A stretch of 36,904 nucleotides of DNA from Opitutales bacterium (GTDB taxonomy: Bacteria; Verrucomicrobiota; Verrucomicrobiia; Opitutales; Opitutaceae), in the NCBI GenBank assembly GCA_018700525.1, contig JABITN010000175.1:1-36904 (forward strand), given 5' to 3'. Shown piece by piece: positions 8,353 through 16,667 of the stretch; the stretch's first letter is position 1; every line of letters starts with the position of its first letter. A program made the position numbers and the translations under genes. Below the pieces are notes generated by a model. It saw only the letters and a list, made by a program, of their open reading frames with translations. It had not been told where the DNA came from and made no database searches.

Positions 8353-10131
8353 TTGTCCATCCTTCACCCTTTCTTCCCCATGCTCACTTTCTTCTCATGC
8401 TTCGCCTTCATGGGCTTTGTCGCCTGGTACTCCTGGTGCAAGACCCGAGGCCAGGTCTCTTCCGCCAGCGGATACTTTCTAGCCGGCAACGGTCTCACCG
8501 GATTGTTCATTGGAGGATCCCTCCTACTCACTAATATCTCAACGGAGCAACTGATAGGCCAGAACGGCCTTACCTACGCCGGTAACATGACAGCACTCGC
8601 CTGGGAAATCTGGGCAGTTCGCGGCATCATTCTGCTCGCCGTACTCTTTCTGCCAATGTATCTAGGAGGCGCGTTCGCCACGATGCCTACGTTCCTAAAA
8701 ACGCGTTACGGCGAAGGGACAGGGCGCCTGGTGAGTGGTCTTCTCATTTTCGGCTATATCTTTATTTGGTCTCCGAGCGTGCTTTACAGCGGATCGCTCG
8801 CCCTTATGAAAGCTCTCAATATCCAGCAAATGACTGGGCTGTCTCAAATGCAGTCCATATGGCTGATCACTTGGACTATCGGTATTATAGGAGCGATCTA
8901 CGCGATTAGCGGCGGCCTGCGTGCTGTAGCGATTTCAGATACCCTCAATGGTATCGGACTCCTCGTAATCGGGTGCTTACTGCCCATATTCGGGCTCATG
9001 GCACTCGGCGATAAGCTAGGAGGCGGCATAGGAACCGCCTTCACAGAAATAACGACCACCCACACCGAAAAGCTAGACGCGATCGGCCTAGGCAACGAAC
9101 TCGACGCCATACCAATTTCCGCCGTATTCACCGGACTGATGGTGATGGCCGTTTTCTACTGGAGCACCAACCAATTCATCATTCAAAGAGCCCTCGGAGC
9201 CGCCAGCCTCAAAGAGGGCCAAAAGGGACTGCTCCTTTCAGGGTTCTTCAAAATGCTCATTCCCTTTATGGCGATGTTCCCTGGTCTCATCGCCTTCCAC
9301 CTTCTCGGCCCCGAACTAGATCCCAGAGATATGGCCTATCCTGCTCTTATCGAAGCGACACTTCCGAAACCGCTACTCGGCCTATTCATAGCCGTATTGC
9401 TGGGCGCTGTCTTCTCGACATTCAACTCCTTATTGAACTCAGCGGCGACAATGTTCGCCATCGACTTGTATCAACCCATTTTCAATAAAAAGGCCGATGA
9501 TCATAGGCTGATCAAAGTATCCAAAATCTTTGCCATATTTGCAGCCATCATAACGCTCTTTCTCGCGCCCAATCTCGTGCACGCCTCAGACGGAGTTTTT
9601 CTCTTCGTCAGCAAATTCGCCGGATTCATAGCCATTCCCTTGGCATGCTTGATCGTAATCGGATTATTCGGACGAAAACTGAGGATACCTCCAATCGCCG
9701 CTCAATTTATTATCGTTTTTCATATCGTCACCTATTACGCACTCGTATGGGGACTCGAAGGCACGGGATACAAAATTCCGATGCATTGGATGCACGTATT
9801 CACAATCCTCTTCATTTTAGAATCTGCCATCGTAGTCGTTTGGTCCAAACTCCGCCCCCACAGCGAAGCCTACGAATACATCCATGCTCCCAAAGTAGCA
9901 ATGACTCCCTGGACCTACAGCATGCTGGTAAGCGCCCTGCTTCTTTCCTGCGCAGCCTTGACTTACGTCCTCTTTTCCAAAGTCGGCTTCGCCTACCCAG
10001 ACGGCATCGTCGCTCCAAGCTTCTGGATCTACTTCTTCATAGCCCTAGTCATTTGCACAACATTCTGCCTTTGGGCCCACCGCTGGCTCCAGCCAAAGTA
10101 CGAGAAATACGTATCCATAAAATACGGATAA
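8353..10131 (+). CDS. Sodium:solute symporter (SSS family), second type
   Basis: Inner-membrane sodium-coupled symporter of up to 592 residues. It is clearly SSS family, with 'SSASGYFLAGNGLTGLFIGG', 'LLLTNISTEQLIGQNGLTYA' and 'AVLLGAVFSTFNSLLNSAAT', but only distantly similar to the symporter at 5552-7189 and about 50 residues longer at the C-terminus. The start is uncertain: TTG at 8353 gives the longest form and ATG at 8380 is an alternative; neither has a well-placed ribosome site. It lies 113 bp after the second LacI gene, across the palindromic element at 8244-8288, and 314 bp before the secreted sulfatase. Substrate unknown; the SLC5-type sequence and neighbours suggest a sugar. Confidence 0.9.
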   Translation: MSILHPFFPMLTFFSCFAFMGFVAWYSWCKTRGQVSSASGYFLAGNGLTGLFIGGSLLLTNISTEQLIGQNGLTYAGNMTALAWEIWAVRGIILLAVLFLPMYLGGAFATMPTFLKTRYGEGTGRLVSGLLIFGYIFIWSPSVLYSGSLALMKALNIQQMTGLSQMQSIWLITWTIGIIGAIYAISGGLRAVAISDTLNGIGLLVIGCLLPIFGLMALGDKLGGGIGTAFTEITTTHTEKLDAIGLGNELDAIPISAVFTGLMVMAVFYWSTNQFIIQRALGAASLKEGQKGLLLSGFFKMLIPFMAMFPGLIAFHLLGPELDPRDMAYPALIEATLPKPLLGLFIAVLLGAVFSTFNSLLNSAATMFAIDLYQPIFNKKADDHRLIKVSKIFAIFAAIITLFLAPNLVHASDGVFLFVSKFAGFIAIPLACLIVIGLFGRKLRIPPIAAQFIIVFHIVTYYALVWGLEGTGYKIPMHWMHVFTILFILESAIVVVWSKLRPHSEAYEYIHAPKVAMTPWTYSMLVSALLLSCAALTYVLFSKVGFAYPDGIVAPSFWIYFFIALVICTTFCLWAHRWLQPKYEKYVSIKYG

Positions 10132-10150
10132 TTCATCGGCCGGAGGCATA

Positions 10151-10311
10151 GGAGTCTCGCTGTCGCGAGCTAATAAAGGCCCGGCGAAGCAAGCTTCGAG
10201 ATCTTAACCCGACGGCAATAAAGTTAGTCAACCAAAACCTTCATTGGCGACGTAGGAGCCATTCTTAATTGCCTCCGCCAGCAGAGGCATCCTAGCGCAG
10301 CGATGACTATC
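10151..10311. repeat. REP-like palindromic modules in a 314-bp gap
   Basis: The gap 10132-10445 has no convincing gene. It holds a hairpin CTCGC-TGTC-GCGAG (10156-10169), CGGCGAAGC (10182-10190) running into GCTTCG, a hairpin TGCCTC...GAGGCA (10270-10289) and GCGCAGCGATGACTA (10295-10309). The first module recurs at 31776-31797; the second and fourth recur in the same order at 29597-29662. I see no clear promoter for the downstream sulfatase here. Confidence 0.5.
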
Positions 10312-10445
10312 CAATTTAGCCACACTCCCCATAGTCGCACCACAATCTTCCAAATAGTTTGTCTAAAATTCGTGCATTCCCTGAAATCCGAATTAGAACA
10401 ATCAATTCCATATTTCCCCTCGCAAACCAAACTACACTTTTTTCA

Positions 10446-11963
10446 ATGAAATACCTTTCCGCACTCAGCCTTCTCGCCTTCTCCGCTCTCTCTATCTCTT
10501 CCCATGCCGCCCATCCGAATATCATTCTGATCATGGTAGACGACATGGGATGGAGCGACATAGGCTGTTACGGCGGCGAAGTCAAAACGCCCAATCTCGA
10601 CCGTCTCGCGGGCGAAGGCATGCGTTTCACCCAATTCTACAACAACGCCAAGTGCACGACCACTCGTGCCTCGATTGTCACCGGACTTTGGCCACGCCGC
10701 ACGGGAGCCCTGCTAAAGACCAACATGGTGACTCTCGGCGAAGTAATGCAAGATGCCGGCTACGCTACCGCCCTTTCCGGCAAGTGGCATCTGGGTCACA
10801 GCGAAACCACTCACCCTTACAATCGCGGGTTTCAAGAATTCTACGGATTGCTCGATGGTTGCTGCAATTTCTTCAATCCCGCACAGCCCGACCCGGATTA
10901 CAAAGGCGGCAAGACCCGCGTATTTGGGCACAATGACCAAGGCGTCACATCGTTTCCCAGCGACTACTATTCCACTGACGCGTTCACCGATCACGCAATC
11001 GCAACCATCACCCAATTCGTGAAGGAAGACCCTAATCGCCCATTCTTCCACCACATCACTTACACGGCTCCTCACTACCCTTTACACGCCAAACCTGAGG
11101 ACATCGCCAAGTACAAAGGCACGTTCATGATGGGATGGGATAAGATGCGCGAGCAACGCTATGCCCGCCAAGTCGAGATGGGACTCATCGACCCCAAGCG
11201 CTATCCACTGTCCCAAGGCGATTCGCGATCCTATGCCTGGGAAACCGCGGATCAAGAATTCGAAGACAATCGCATGGCCGTCTACGCCGCGATGGTCGAC
11301 TCGGTCGATCAGAACATAGGCCGCCTTCTCCAAGCTCTCGAAGAACTGAAAGTCGACGACAACACGCTGATCTGCTTCCTCTCCGACAATGGCGGTTGCG
11401 CCGAAGAACCCGGTGGTCGCGATCCTAACAAACGCAACGCCGGTCCAGGCGACGACTACGTGGCGGTCGGCCCTGCCTGGGGCTGGGCTCAAAACACGCC
11501 TTTCAAACGCTACAAACAGTGGCTTCACGAAGGAGGCTCCAATACGCCTATGATCGCCTGGTGGCCCAAGCAGATCGAAGCCAACACGATCAACGAACAG
11601 CCAGGCCATATTATCGACTTCATGGCTACTTTCATCGACATGGCCGACGCCAAGTATCCAAAAACCTACAACCGCCAAGAGATCCTGCCGCTCGAAGGTA
11701 AATCGATGCTCCCTGTCTTTCAAGGCAAGCAACGCCAAGGCCACGATTTTTACGCCTGGGAATGGACCGGCAATCGAGCCTATCGAGTCGGTGACATGAA
11801 AGCCGTCTGGGACAAACTCGTGAAGCAATGGGAACTTTACGACCTATCGGTCGACCGCACCGAAAACGTCAACCTCGCTTCCGCTCGCCCCGAAACCACT
11901 CAACTCCTCGCCAAAGCCTGGACGAAATGGGCCCAGGAAACCGGATTAACGGTTAAGGAGTAA
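10446..11963 (+). CDS. Secreted sulfatase
   Basis: S1-family sulfatase of 505 residues. ATG at 10446 is chosen because it starts directly at a signal peptide (about 1-22, 'LSISSHAAHP'); the frame stays open upstream but that stretch looks non-coding. Metal-site elements are 'LIMVDDMGWSDIGCYGG' near 28-44 and 'CFLSDNGG' further on. The modification site is 'KCTTTRAS' with Cys70. It keeps the Cys and Arg of C-x-P-x-R but has Thr where Pro is usual, a variant I associate with some arylsulfatase-A-like subfamilies. 'GKWHLGH' and 'HYPLHAKPEDI' supply further active-site histidines. It should act in the periplasm or outside, possibly removing sulfate before uptake by the upstream symporter. Substrate unknown. 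Confidence 0.92.
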   Translation: MKYLSALSLLAFSALSISSHAAHPNIILIMVDDMGWSDIGCYGGEVKTPNLDRLAGEGMRFTQFYNNAKCTTTRASIVTGLWPRRTGALLKTNMVTLGEVMQDAGYATALSGKWHLGHSETTHPYNRGFQEFYGLLDGCCNFFNPAQPDPDYKGGKTRVFGHNDQGVTSFPSDYYSTDAFTDHAIATITQFVKEDPNRPFFHHITYTAPHYPLHAKPEDIAKYKGTFMMGWDKMREQRYARQVEMGLIDPKRYPLSQGDSRSYAWETADQEFEDNRMAVYAAMVDSVDQNIGRLLQALEELKVDDNTLICFLSDNGGCAEEPGGRDPNKRNAGPGDDYVAVGPAWGWAQNTPFKRYKQWLHEGGSNTPMIAWWPKQIEANTINEQPGHIIDFMATFIDMADAKYPKTYNRQEILPLEGKSMLPVFQGKQRQGHDFYAWEWTGNRAYRVGDMKAVWDKLVKQWELYDLSVDRTENVNLASARPETTQLLAKAWTKWAQETGLTVKE

Positions 11964-12430
11964 GGAAACGTTTCGCGTCGGCATTCACTGTACATTCAAG
12001 TGGATCGCGGCCTCCGAACTCGGGTTCAACCAAAGAAATCGAAAACCGTAAGGGCGACGACGAATAGGGTAATAACAAATTGCGTAGCTGCAGCTATCGC
12101 AAAGATCATACGTTTTTTCATATTGGGTATTGGTGGGGTTTCCCAAAACCGGGGAGCAGCTGGGCCTGATTGTATCTTTCATATCGCTTCGCATCCCAGA
12201 GAGGAATAGAAACACGGGTATTGGCAGTGAAAAGCGCCAACGGGGGTAACATCTTAAGATGATATAGATGCATTCTCAGTGATTGCCGTGCAAATATGTA
12301 CAGGCCATATATTTACCAAAAGGTCATTTCGTGCAAAAATTTGATATTTCTGACCAATAGTTATCCGTTCTGGCCTTCCCCAATTCGCAACCGACAAAGA
12401 CATTCGCCAATCACTTAACGAATCTCATTC
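11964..12430. other. 467-bp gap between sulfatase and EamA gene
   Basis: No long gene is evident. It contains a possible 31-codon membrane peptide on the minus strand (12026-12121) and a perfect 12-bp palindrome CATCTTAAGATG at 12250-12261. From about 12240 to 12360 the sequence is AT-richer and could hold promoters for both directions, but no strong -35/-10 pair stands out. Confidence 0.5.
12026..12121 (-). CDS. Possible 31-residue membrane peptide
   Basis: A short frame from ATG (12121) to TGA (12026) encodes a Lys/Arg-led N-terminus (MKKRM) followed by an uninterrupted hydrophobic segment 'IFAIAAATQFVITLFVVAL' and a short Phe-rich end. That is the make-up of a single-span small membrane protein. 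There is no obvious ribosome site and no recognised family. It sits alone in the 467-bp gap, converging on the sulfatase gene. Other overlapping frames in the region look random, whereas this one has a coherent membrane-peptide composition. It may still be chance. Confidence 0.3.
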   Translation of the reverse strand: MKKRMIFAIAAATQFVITLFVVALTVFDFFG

Positions 12431-13351
12431 ATGCTAACCAATTCGGAATCCCAACAGCCGCCGAGAAGCCAGCTCATCCTAGCCTTCGCCGCTCTCTATC
12501 TCATCTGGGGCTCCACCTACCTCGCCATTAAAATTGCGATCGAAACCATGCCACCCTTTTTCATGGCTTCGAGTCGGTTTCTAATCGCAGGAGCATTACT
12601 ATATGGGTTGGCCCGCTTCAAGGGAGCCAATCGCCCAAATACATCGCAATGGAAACACTCCGCAATCGTCGGCACCTTCCTCATTGCGGGAGGCAATGGA
12701 ATCGTCACCTTCGCTGAACGCTGGGTTGATTCGAATATAGCTGCTCTCATAATCGCTTCCAGTCCCCTTTTTATGACACTACTGGGATGGCTAGGAGGCG
12801 TTCAGAAAAAGCCCGGATGGCTCGGTATCGGAAGCTTACTCTTAGGACTAGGAGGAGTCGCCTATCTCATCGAATCTCCAAACACCTCATCCGAATCAGG
12901 ACGACTTGGCGGCTACGCGCTCGTCCTGCTAGCGGTCCTATCCTGGACCATCGGATGTATTTTCGCCAAGCGCAACCCTATCAAAATCGACTCATGGCTC
13001 AACTCGAGCATGCAAATGATTTGCGGAAGCATCGCTTGCCTCGTCGCTGGATTATGTATTGGAGAAATCAATACATTATCCATTGGCGAAATATCCGCTC
13101 GATCCTGGATCGCATACATCTACCTAATCATTTTCGGTTCGATCATAGGATACACATCCTATGTATTCCTTCTCAAACATTGCACCCCGACAACCGTATC
13201 ATCGCATGCATACGTTAACCCCGTAGTCGCCGTAATCCTCGGCTGGCTCATCCTTGACGAACGCCTCACTCAATCCGGATGGATCGGCTCAGGACTCATT
13301 CTCATTTCCGTATTCGCCCTGCTACAGCGACAAAAATCACTCGAGAAATGA
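12431..13351 (+). CDS. EamA-family exporter (YedA-like)
   Basis: Drug/metabolite transporter superfamily, inner membrane, 306 residues with about ten membrane segments in two EamA repeats. The first repeat opens with 'LYLIWGSTYLAIKIAIETMPP' minus its last residues, matching the YedA/RhaT-like subgroup. The second repeat ends with 'YVNPVVAVILGWLILDERL', the conserved end of EamA domains. The length equals E. coli YedA as I recall it. Such proteins export amino acids or other metabolites; the substrate here is unknown. It stands alone, ending before a large inverted repeat at 13375-13452 that faces the convergent lipoprotein gene. Confidence 0.9.
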   Translation: MLTNSESQQPPRSQLILAFAALYLIWGSTYLAIKIAIETMPPFFMASSRFLIAGALLYGLARFKGANRPNTSQWKHSAIVGTFLIAGGNGIVTFAERWVDSNIAALIIASSPLFMTLLGWLGGVQKKPGWLGIGSLLLGLGGVAYLIESPNTSSESGRLGGYALVLLAVLSWTIGCIFAKRNPIKIDSWLNSSMQMICGSIACLVAGLCIGEINTLSIGEISARSWIAYIYLIIFGSIIGYTSYVFLLKHCTPTTVSSHAYVNPVVAVILGWLILDERLTQSGWIGSGLILISVFALLQRQKSLEK

Positions 13352-13374
13352 CCTCGAAATAGGTGATTATTTTC

Positions 13375-13452
13375 CCACGGAGGACACAAAGAGCGCGAAG
13401 AAACCATAATTTGGACTGATCAATCCCTTCGTGCTCTTTGTGTCCTTCGTGG
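13375..13452. repeat. 26-bp inverted repeat between convergent genes
   Basis: Arms 13375-13400 and 13427-13452 are complementary at 24 of 26 positions around a 26-nt loop. The arm contains GGACACAAAGAGC. It lies between the stop codons of the EamA gene (13351) and the leftward lipoprotein gene (13468), so it could act as a bidirectional terminator. Its length and position suggest a dispersed palindromic element; a degenerate relative (CACAAAAAGGCACGAAG) appears near 29554. Confidence 0.75.
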
Positions 13453-13467
13453 ACAATCCTACTTCAA

Positions 13468-14553
13468 CTAAAGATTCAAGTCGTCCAACGTCCAATCCCC
13501 AGAAAGGTATTCTGTCGGATAAACCGGCTCTCCGCTCAAGCGCTTAGCTTCGATTTCCACGACGATCTGCCGTATCGCATCGATGCGCTTCTGCGACTGT
13601 CGATCAATTCCCCTATCGCCCTCCGACAAACTCGCTTCCCAAAAACCTGGATACCCCCTGATATCCATTCCCGCTCTCGCCAATGAATACAAAGCCAACA
13701 AATCCGACTCGATCAAGAAACCCGCTTGGTGCGCTGTTCTTCCCATATTTCCGAAGATCCCTGCTGTATTCACTCCGTAGAACATAGCAGCCATATCCAG
13801 CATCCCGCCAATAAATGCGTTTTGCTCTTTCATCTTCGCGTGCTTCATCACATTTTGCACGAGTGCAAATGCGCAGAGATAATCGAATTCATCCCCCTCA
13901 AGGCTCTCCATTGCTTTCAATGAGAAATAAAGCGTCTTTCCCTCCGCATAAATCCCCTCGCCTATGAACGGAGTCACGATCACGCTGTAATGAGCCGACT
14001 CCTCAGCTTCGATTTCCAGAACAAGCTCTTCCCCATTCCGAGCGATTAACAACTGATTAGGCTCATCCAAACGCCATAATTTCCTCAGGCGATCAGCGAT
14101 AAACGAAGTCGCTCGCTCTCCTTTAGGCACCTTCTGGCCATTTATCAAACGCAAGCGATCACCTAAAAGCAATCCGCCGCGATCAGCCGGAGAACCTCCC
14201 ACGACATAGCGAACCGCTACGAAATCTCCCAGAAACGAAGCATCGACAACTTCCTCGAGATCAATCGGATAAAATCGCTTCGTTGCGAAAACCGCTCCCG
14301 AATAACCAAGCGCTTCCTTTTCGTTAAATTCAGCAACCGTCTCGCCGAGAACATGCAAGGTCTCGTAGACCGCTTCCTCCACCGATTGGATGCGTTCTAG
14401 ATATTGCCTCTTATGAGCCAATTCCACCTGCCTTTGGTGGGCCTTTTCTTCATCGGTCAACTGAGTCGTAGTCTGGCACCCAATCAGCAACGCCAATCCC
14501 AATAGCCCAAACGAAATCCCGACGAAACCCCTCACAAGGAACACACACTGCAT
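13468..14553 (-). CDS. M48-like lipoprotein with PDZ domain, zinc motif lost
   Basis: The signal sequence ends in a lipobox with Cys26 ('LLIGC'). A helical segment (about 35-75) is followed by a PDZ-like domain at about 105-180 ('GGSPADRGGLLLGDRLRLIN'). The rest looks like an M48 peptidase: 'NVMKHAKMKEQNAFIGGMLD' at 234-253, 'GVNTAGIFGNMG' and 'ESDLLALYSLARAGMD' at 282-297, the last carrying the acidic positions that supply the third zinc ligand. Where M48 enzymes have HExxH just before N-V/T-M, this protein reads F229-A-L-V-Q233, so both zinc histidines and the catalytic Glu are gone. It is probably an inactive, membrane-anchored homologue with a binding or chaperone role. The M48 alignment is from memory of the family pattern. 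Confidence 0.75.
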   Translation of the reverse strand: MQCVFLVRGFVGISFGLLGLALLIGCQTTTQLTDEEKAHQRQVELAHKRQYLERIQSVEEAVYETLHVLGETVAEFNEKEALGYSGAVFATKRFYPIDLEEVVDASFLGDFVAVRYVVGGSPADRGGLLLGDRLRLINGQKVPKGERATSFIADRLRKLWRLDEPNQLLIARNGEELVLEIEAEESAHYSVIVTPFIGEGIYAEGKTLYFSLKAMESLEGDEFDYLCAFALVQNVMKHAKMKEQNAFIGGMLDMAAMFYGVNTAGIFGNMGRTAHQAGFLIESDLLALYSLARAGMDIRGYPGFWEASLSEGDRGIDRQSQKRIDAIRQIVVEIEAKRLSGEPVYPTEYLSGDWTLDDLNL

Positions 14554-14654
14554 TCCCTAAAATGTATTTCAATGACAATGCGTCGAGAGCTTCACTAATC
14601 TTCAGGAGCGGGTCACCCCGCCATTCCTCCTATACGATCCAATTCAAAAACCGT

Positions 14655-15623
14655 TCAAGGCCCAGGCACGCCATCATTAACCGTCATCGAAAACCGATAC
14701 CGCCCAGTCTCCCCTACGCCCAATGAAATCACGCATTCCTTTTCGGAAATTTCATAAGGAGCATCAATCTGGTCATGATGCCCCAGCATTGGCTCGATAC
14801 AAACAAACGGCATACCTTCGGGCGTCCACATATTGACATTCGGGAAATCCCCCAAATCGAGCGTTAGGTACGGCTCCTGCCCCTTGAATCCTACTCCTAT
14901 TTGCCGCGATTTAGCCGACTTCAGAAACATTCCTGCATTGGGCACCCGCGGATCGTTCAACGAAATTCTGTCTTCGTTTTTCAAATACGAGAGACTTTTA
15001 TTTTGATGCAGGTTATCCGCCACAACGAGCCGGTCCACAGTCATTTTCTCGGAGAATACGATATCGTAATCGCCGCGTCCTTTCCCGCCTTCCAAAGGCG
15101 TTCGAAACCCGGGGTGACCGCCCAGCGCGAAATACATCCGCTCCTTCCCTTTGTTTTCAACCCAAAACTCCTGATTCAACGTCGATCCTTCCAAAGAATA
15201 ACGAATCCGAAATCGAAACGGAAACGGAAAGCGTTCGATTGTCTCAGCCGTATTTCGAAATTCTAAAACGACGCTATTCGGTCTCGAGTCGGCGACTTTT
15301 TCGAACGATCCCGACTCAACTAACCCTAAGAATGGCATTTCGTAGGTCAGTCCCTTGTGCGTGAACTTCCAGTCGCGAAACGCCACATTCACTGGGAACA
15401 TGACTAAGGCCCGACGATCCCAATACTCAGTATCCCCCTGCCAAAGGTACTCCGAGTTTGTTATTTTACTGCGAATACTTTGCAACTCCGCCCCTTGCAA
15501 AGAAATCGATACCGACAGGGAATCATTCTCTATCTGCGCATTCCCGGCTCCATCGCAAACCAGAGCGAAAATAGGTAAAACGCTCAAGATAATAGACATT
15601 AGGGGTATCGAAACCTTCCTCAT
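14655..15623 (-). CDS. Secreted LacX-like aldose 1-epimerase
   Basis: Galactose-mutarotase-like fold, LacX-type subgroup, 322 residues. ATG at 15623 is chosen because it opens a signal peptide (about 1-29); the longer open frame upstream lacks one. Family signatures are 'GAELQSIRSKITNSEYLWQG' at 44-63 and 'WDRRALVMFP'. The catalytic pair is present: His170 in 'GGHPGF' and Glu277 in 'CIEPM'. The earlier histidine of the family ('HGF', a substrate ligand) appears to be Leu99 in 'MPFLGL'. Export is unusual, since most members are cytoplasmic. It would interconvert sugar anomers in the periplasm. It is divergent from the gene at 15773. Confidence 0.8.
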   Translation of the reverse strand: MRKVSIPLMSIILSVLPIFALVCDGAGNAQIENDSLSVSISLQGAELQSIRSKITNSEYLWQGDTEYWDRRALVMFPVNVAFRDWKFTHKGLTYEMPFLGLVESGSFEKVADSRPNSVVLEFRNTAETIERFPFPFRFRIRYSLEGSTLNQEFWVENKGKERMYFALGGHPGFRTPLEGGKGRGDYDIVFSEKMTVDRLVVADNLHQNKSLSYLKNEDRISLNDPRVPNAGMFLKSAKSRQIGVGFKGQEPYLTLDLGDFPNVNMWTPEGMPFVCIEPMLGHHDQIDAPYEISEKECVISLGVGETGRYRFSMTVNDGVPGP

Positions 15624-15772
15624 GGTTAGATCATACCTGCTTAAAAACCCGCAAAGCAAGCCTTCGAAACGGCCTTTAAACTCCGATTTCAGGGAAAATC
15701 GGCAAGATTCAAGCATTTACAAACCAGGGCAATCTCCTCGAGAGTCCCAATGGCTCATCCGATACTAAATAA

Positions 15773-16588
15773 GTGAGCAATTCTCTAGTCTACGCCATCT
15801 TCTCCTTAAAACGCGCCAGTCTAGTAATTTACGCCGTCCTCCTAGGAACGTTAACCAACCAAGCTGCAATTTGGATTGGAATGACCGAAAAAGCGGCCTT
15901 CGCCGAATTAAGTCAGCCTCAAGCATCACTCAGAGCAGGCGAAAAAGAGATCCATCTTTACGAAGAATCTCGCCGAATCGATATCTTCGATAGCGTCATC
16001 GAAAGCCAGGGCGGATTCCCTTCCTCAATAGTCATCGAGGCCAAAATGCCTAAACCTTCCGTCCAAGCCAACGACCAGAAACAAGGGCGCACGCAATTCG
16101 TCGATTTTGCTACTGCTACAAAACCCAACGAGGAATCTTTTACACTAACGAATGCAATCGCGGACAAAGACGCAGTCACCAATTTCATAGAGAAAACCGA
16201 CCCTAACATTCTCTATTTAACGGGAGGCGGCATATTGGCGTTGGCCGGACTCGTCATCTATTTCATTTACAAACTAATGACCAGAAACAGGCCGCTTTCA
16301 GCCTTCGATAAACAAAGTTTGGTCAATTCTCAGCTTCCCCCATTCCTGAACGCCTCGCCAATTAAGGAGCCTGTTCAAGCCCCTCCTCCTTCTATTGGAT
16401 CTCCACTTCAAGATGTTCACTCCAAACGAACGTCACGTTCAATTCGCGAACGCAAAAGCCCACTGTCCGCTCCTTCTGACCTTCCCCGCAAAACGCACGT
16501 CAAACGCCCCTTCAAAGAAATAATTAGACCAGAATTGGGCACTACGGAGTCCACGTCTTCCACAAAACTAAAACTGCACCAGGACTAG
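15773..16588 (+). CDS. Unrecognised membrane protein, two hydrophobic segments
   Basis: I do not recognise a family. The 271-residue chain starts at GTG 15773. It has an N-terminal hydrophobic segment (about 15-36) that could be a signal sequence, a middle extracytoplasmic part, one membrane span at about 146-168 ('LYLTGGGILALAGLVIYFIY') and a basic, Pro/Ser-rich tail of about 100 residues. The stretch 'FAELSQPQASLRAGEKEIHLYEES' minus its last four residues looks like the short 'AELGxPxG...G...LxY' module that sits at the mature N-terminus of some verrucomicrobial envelope proteins, but this is only a resemblance. If residues 1-36 are cleaved, the tail would lie in the cytoplasm. A hairpin-rich element follows at 16611-16651. 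Confidence 0.65.
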   Translation: MSNSLVYAIFSLKRASLVIYAVLLGTLTNQAAIWIGMTEKAAFAELSQPQASLRAGEKEIHLYEESRRIDIFDSVIESQGGFPSSIVIEAKMPKPSVQANDQKQGRTQFVDFATATKPNEESFTLTNAIADKDAVTNFIEKTDPNILYLTGGGILALAGLVIYFIYKLMTRNRPLSAFDKQSLVNSQLPPFLNASPIKEPVQAPPPSIGSPLQDVHSKRTSRSIRERKSPLSAPSDLPRKTHVKRPFKEIIRPELGTTESTSSTKLKLHQD

Positions 16589-16610
16589 ATCATCGCAGTC
16601 CACAAGAGCC

Positions 16611-16651
16611 TCTAGGTTCTCGCTTGCACGCTATAGCGGCGCGAACTAGAT
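16611..16651. repeat. Compound hairpin before the ThuA-ankyrin gene
   Basis: An outer stem (TCTAGGTTCTCGC with GGCGCGAACTAGA, one bulge and one mismatch) encloses a perfect inner palindrome CGCTATAGCG at 16629-16638. Its CTCGC arm recalls the elements at 10156 and 31776. It ends 16 bp before the next start codon, so it may affect that gene's translation as well as ending the previous transcript. Confidence 0.45.
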
Positions 16652-16667
16652 AATTCCATACTTCCCT

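Noticed and set aside
11082-11828. A 248-codon open frame on the minus strand
   Set aside because: It lies wholly inside the secreted sulfatase gene on the other strand, whose motifs are unmistakable; its translation has no recognisable domain.
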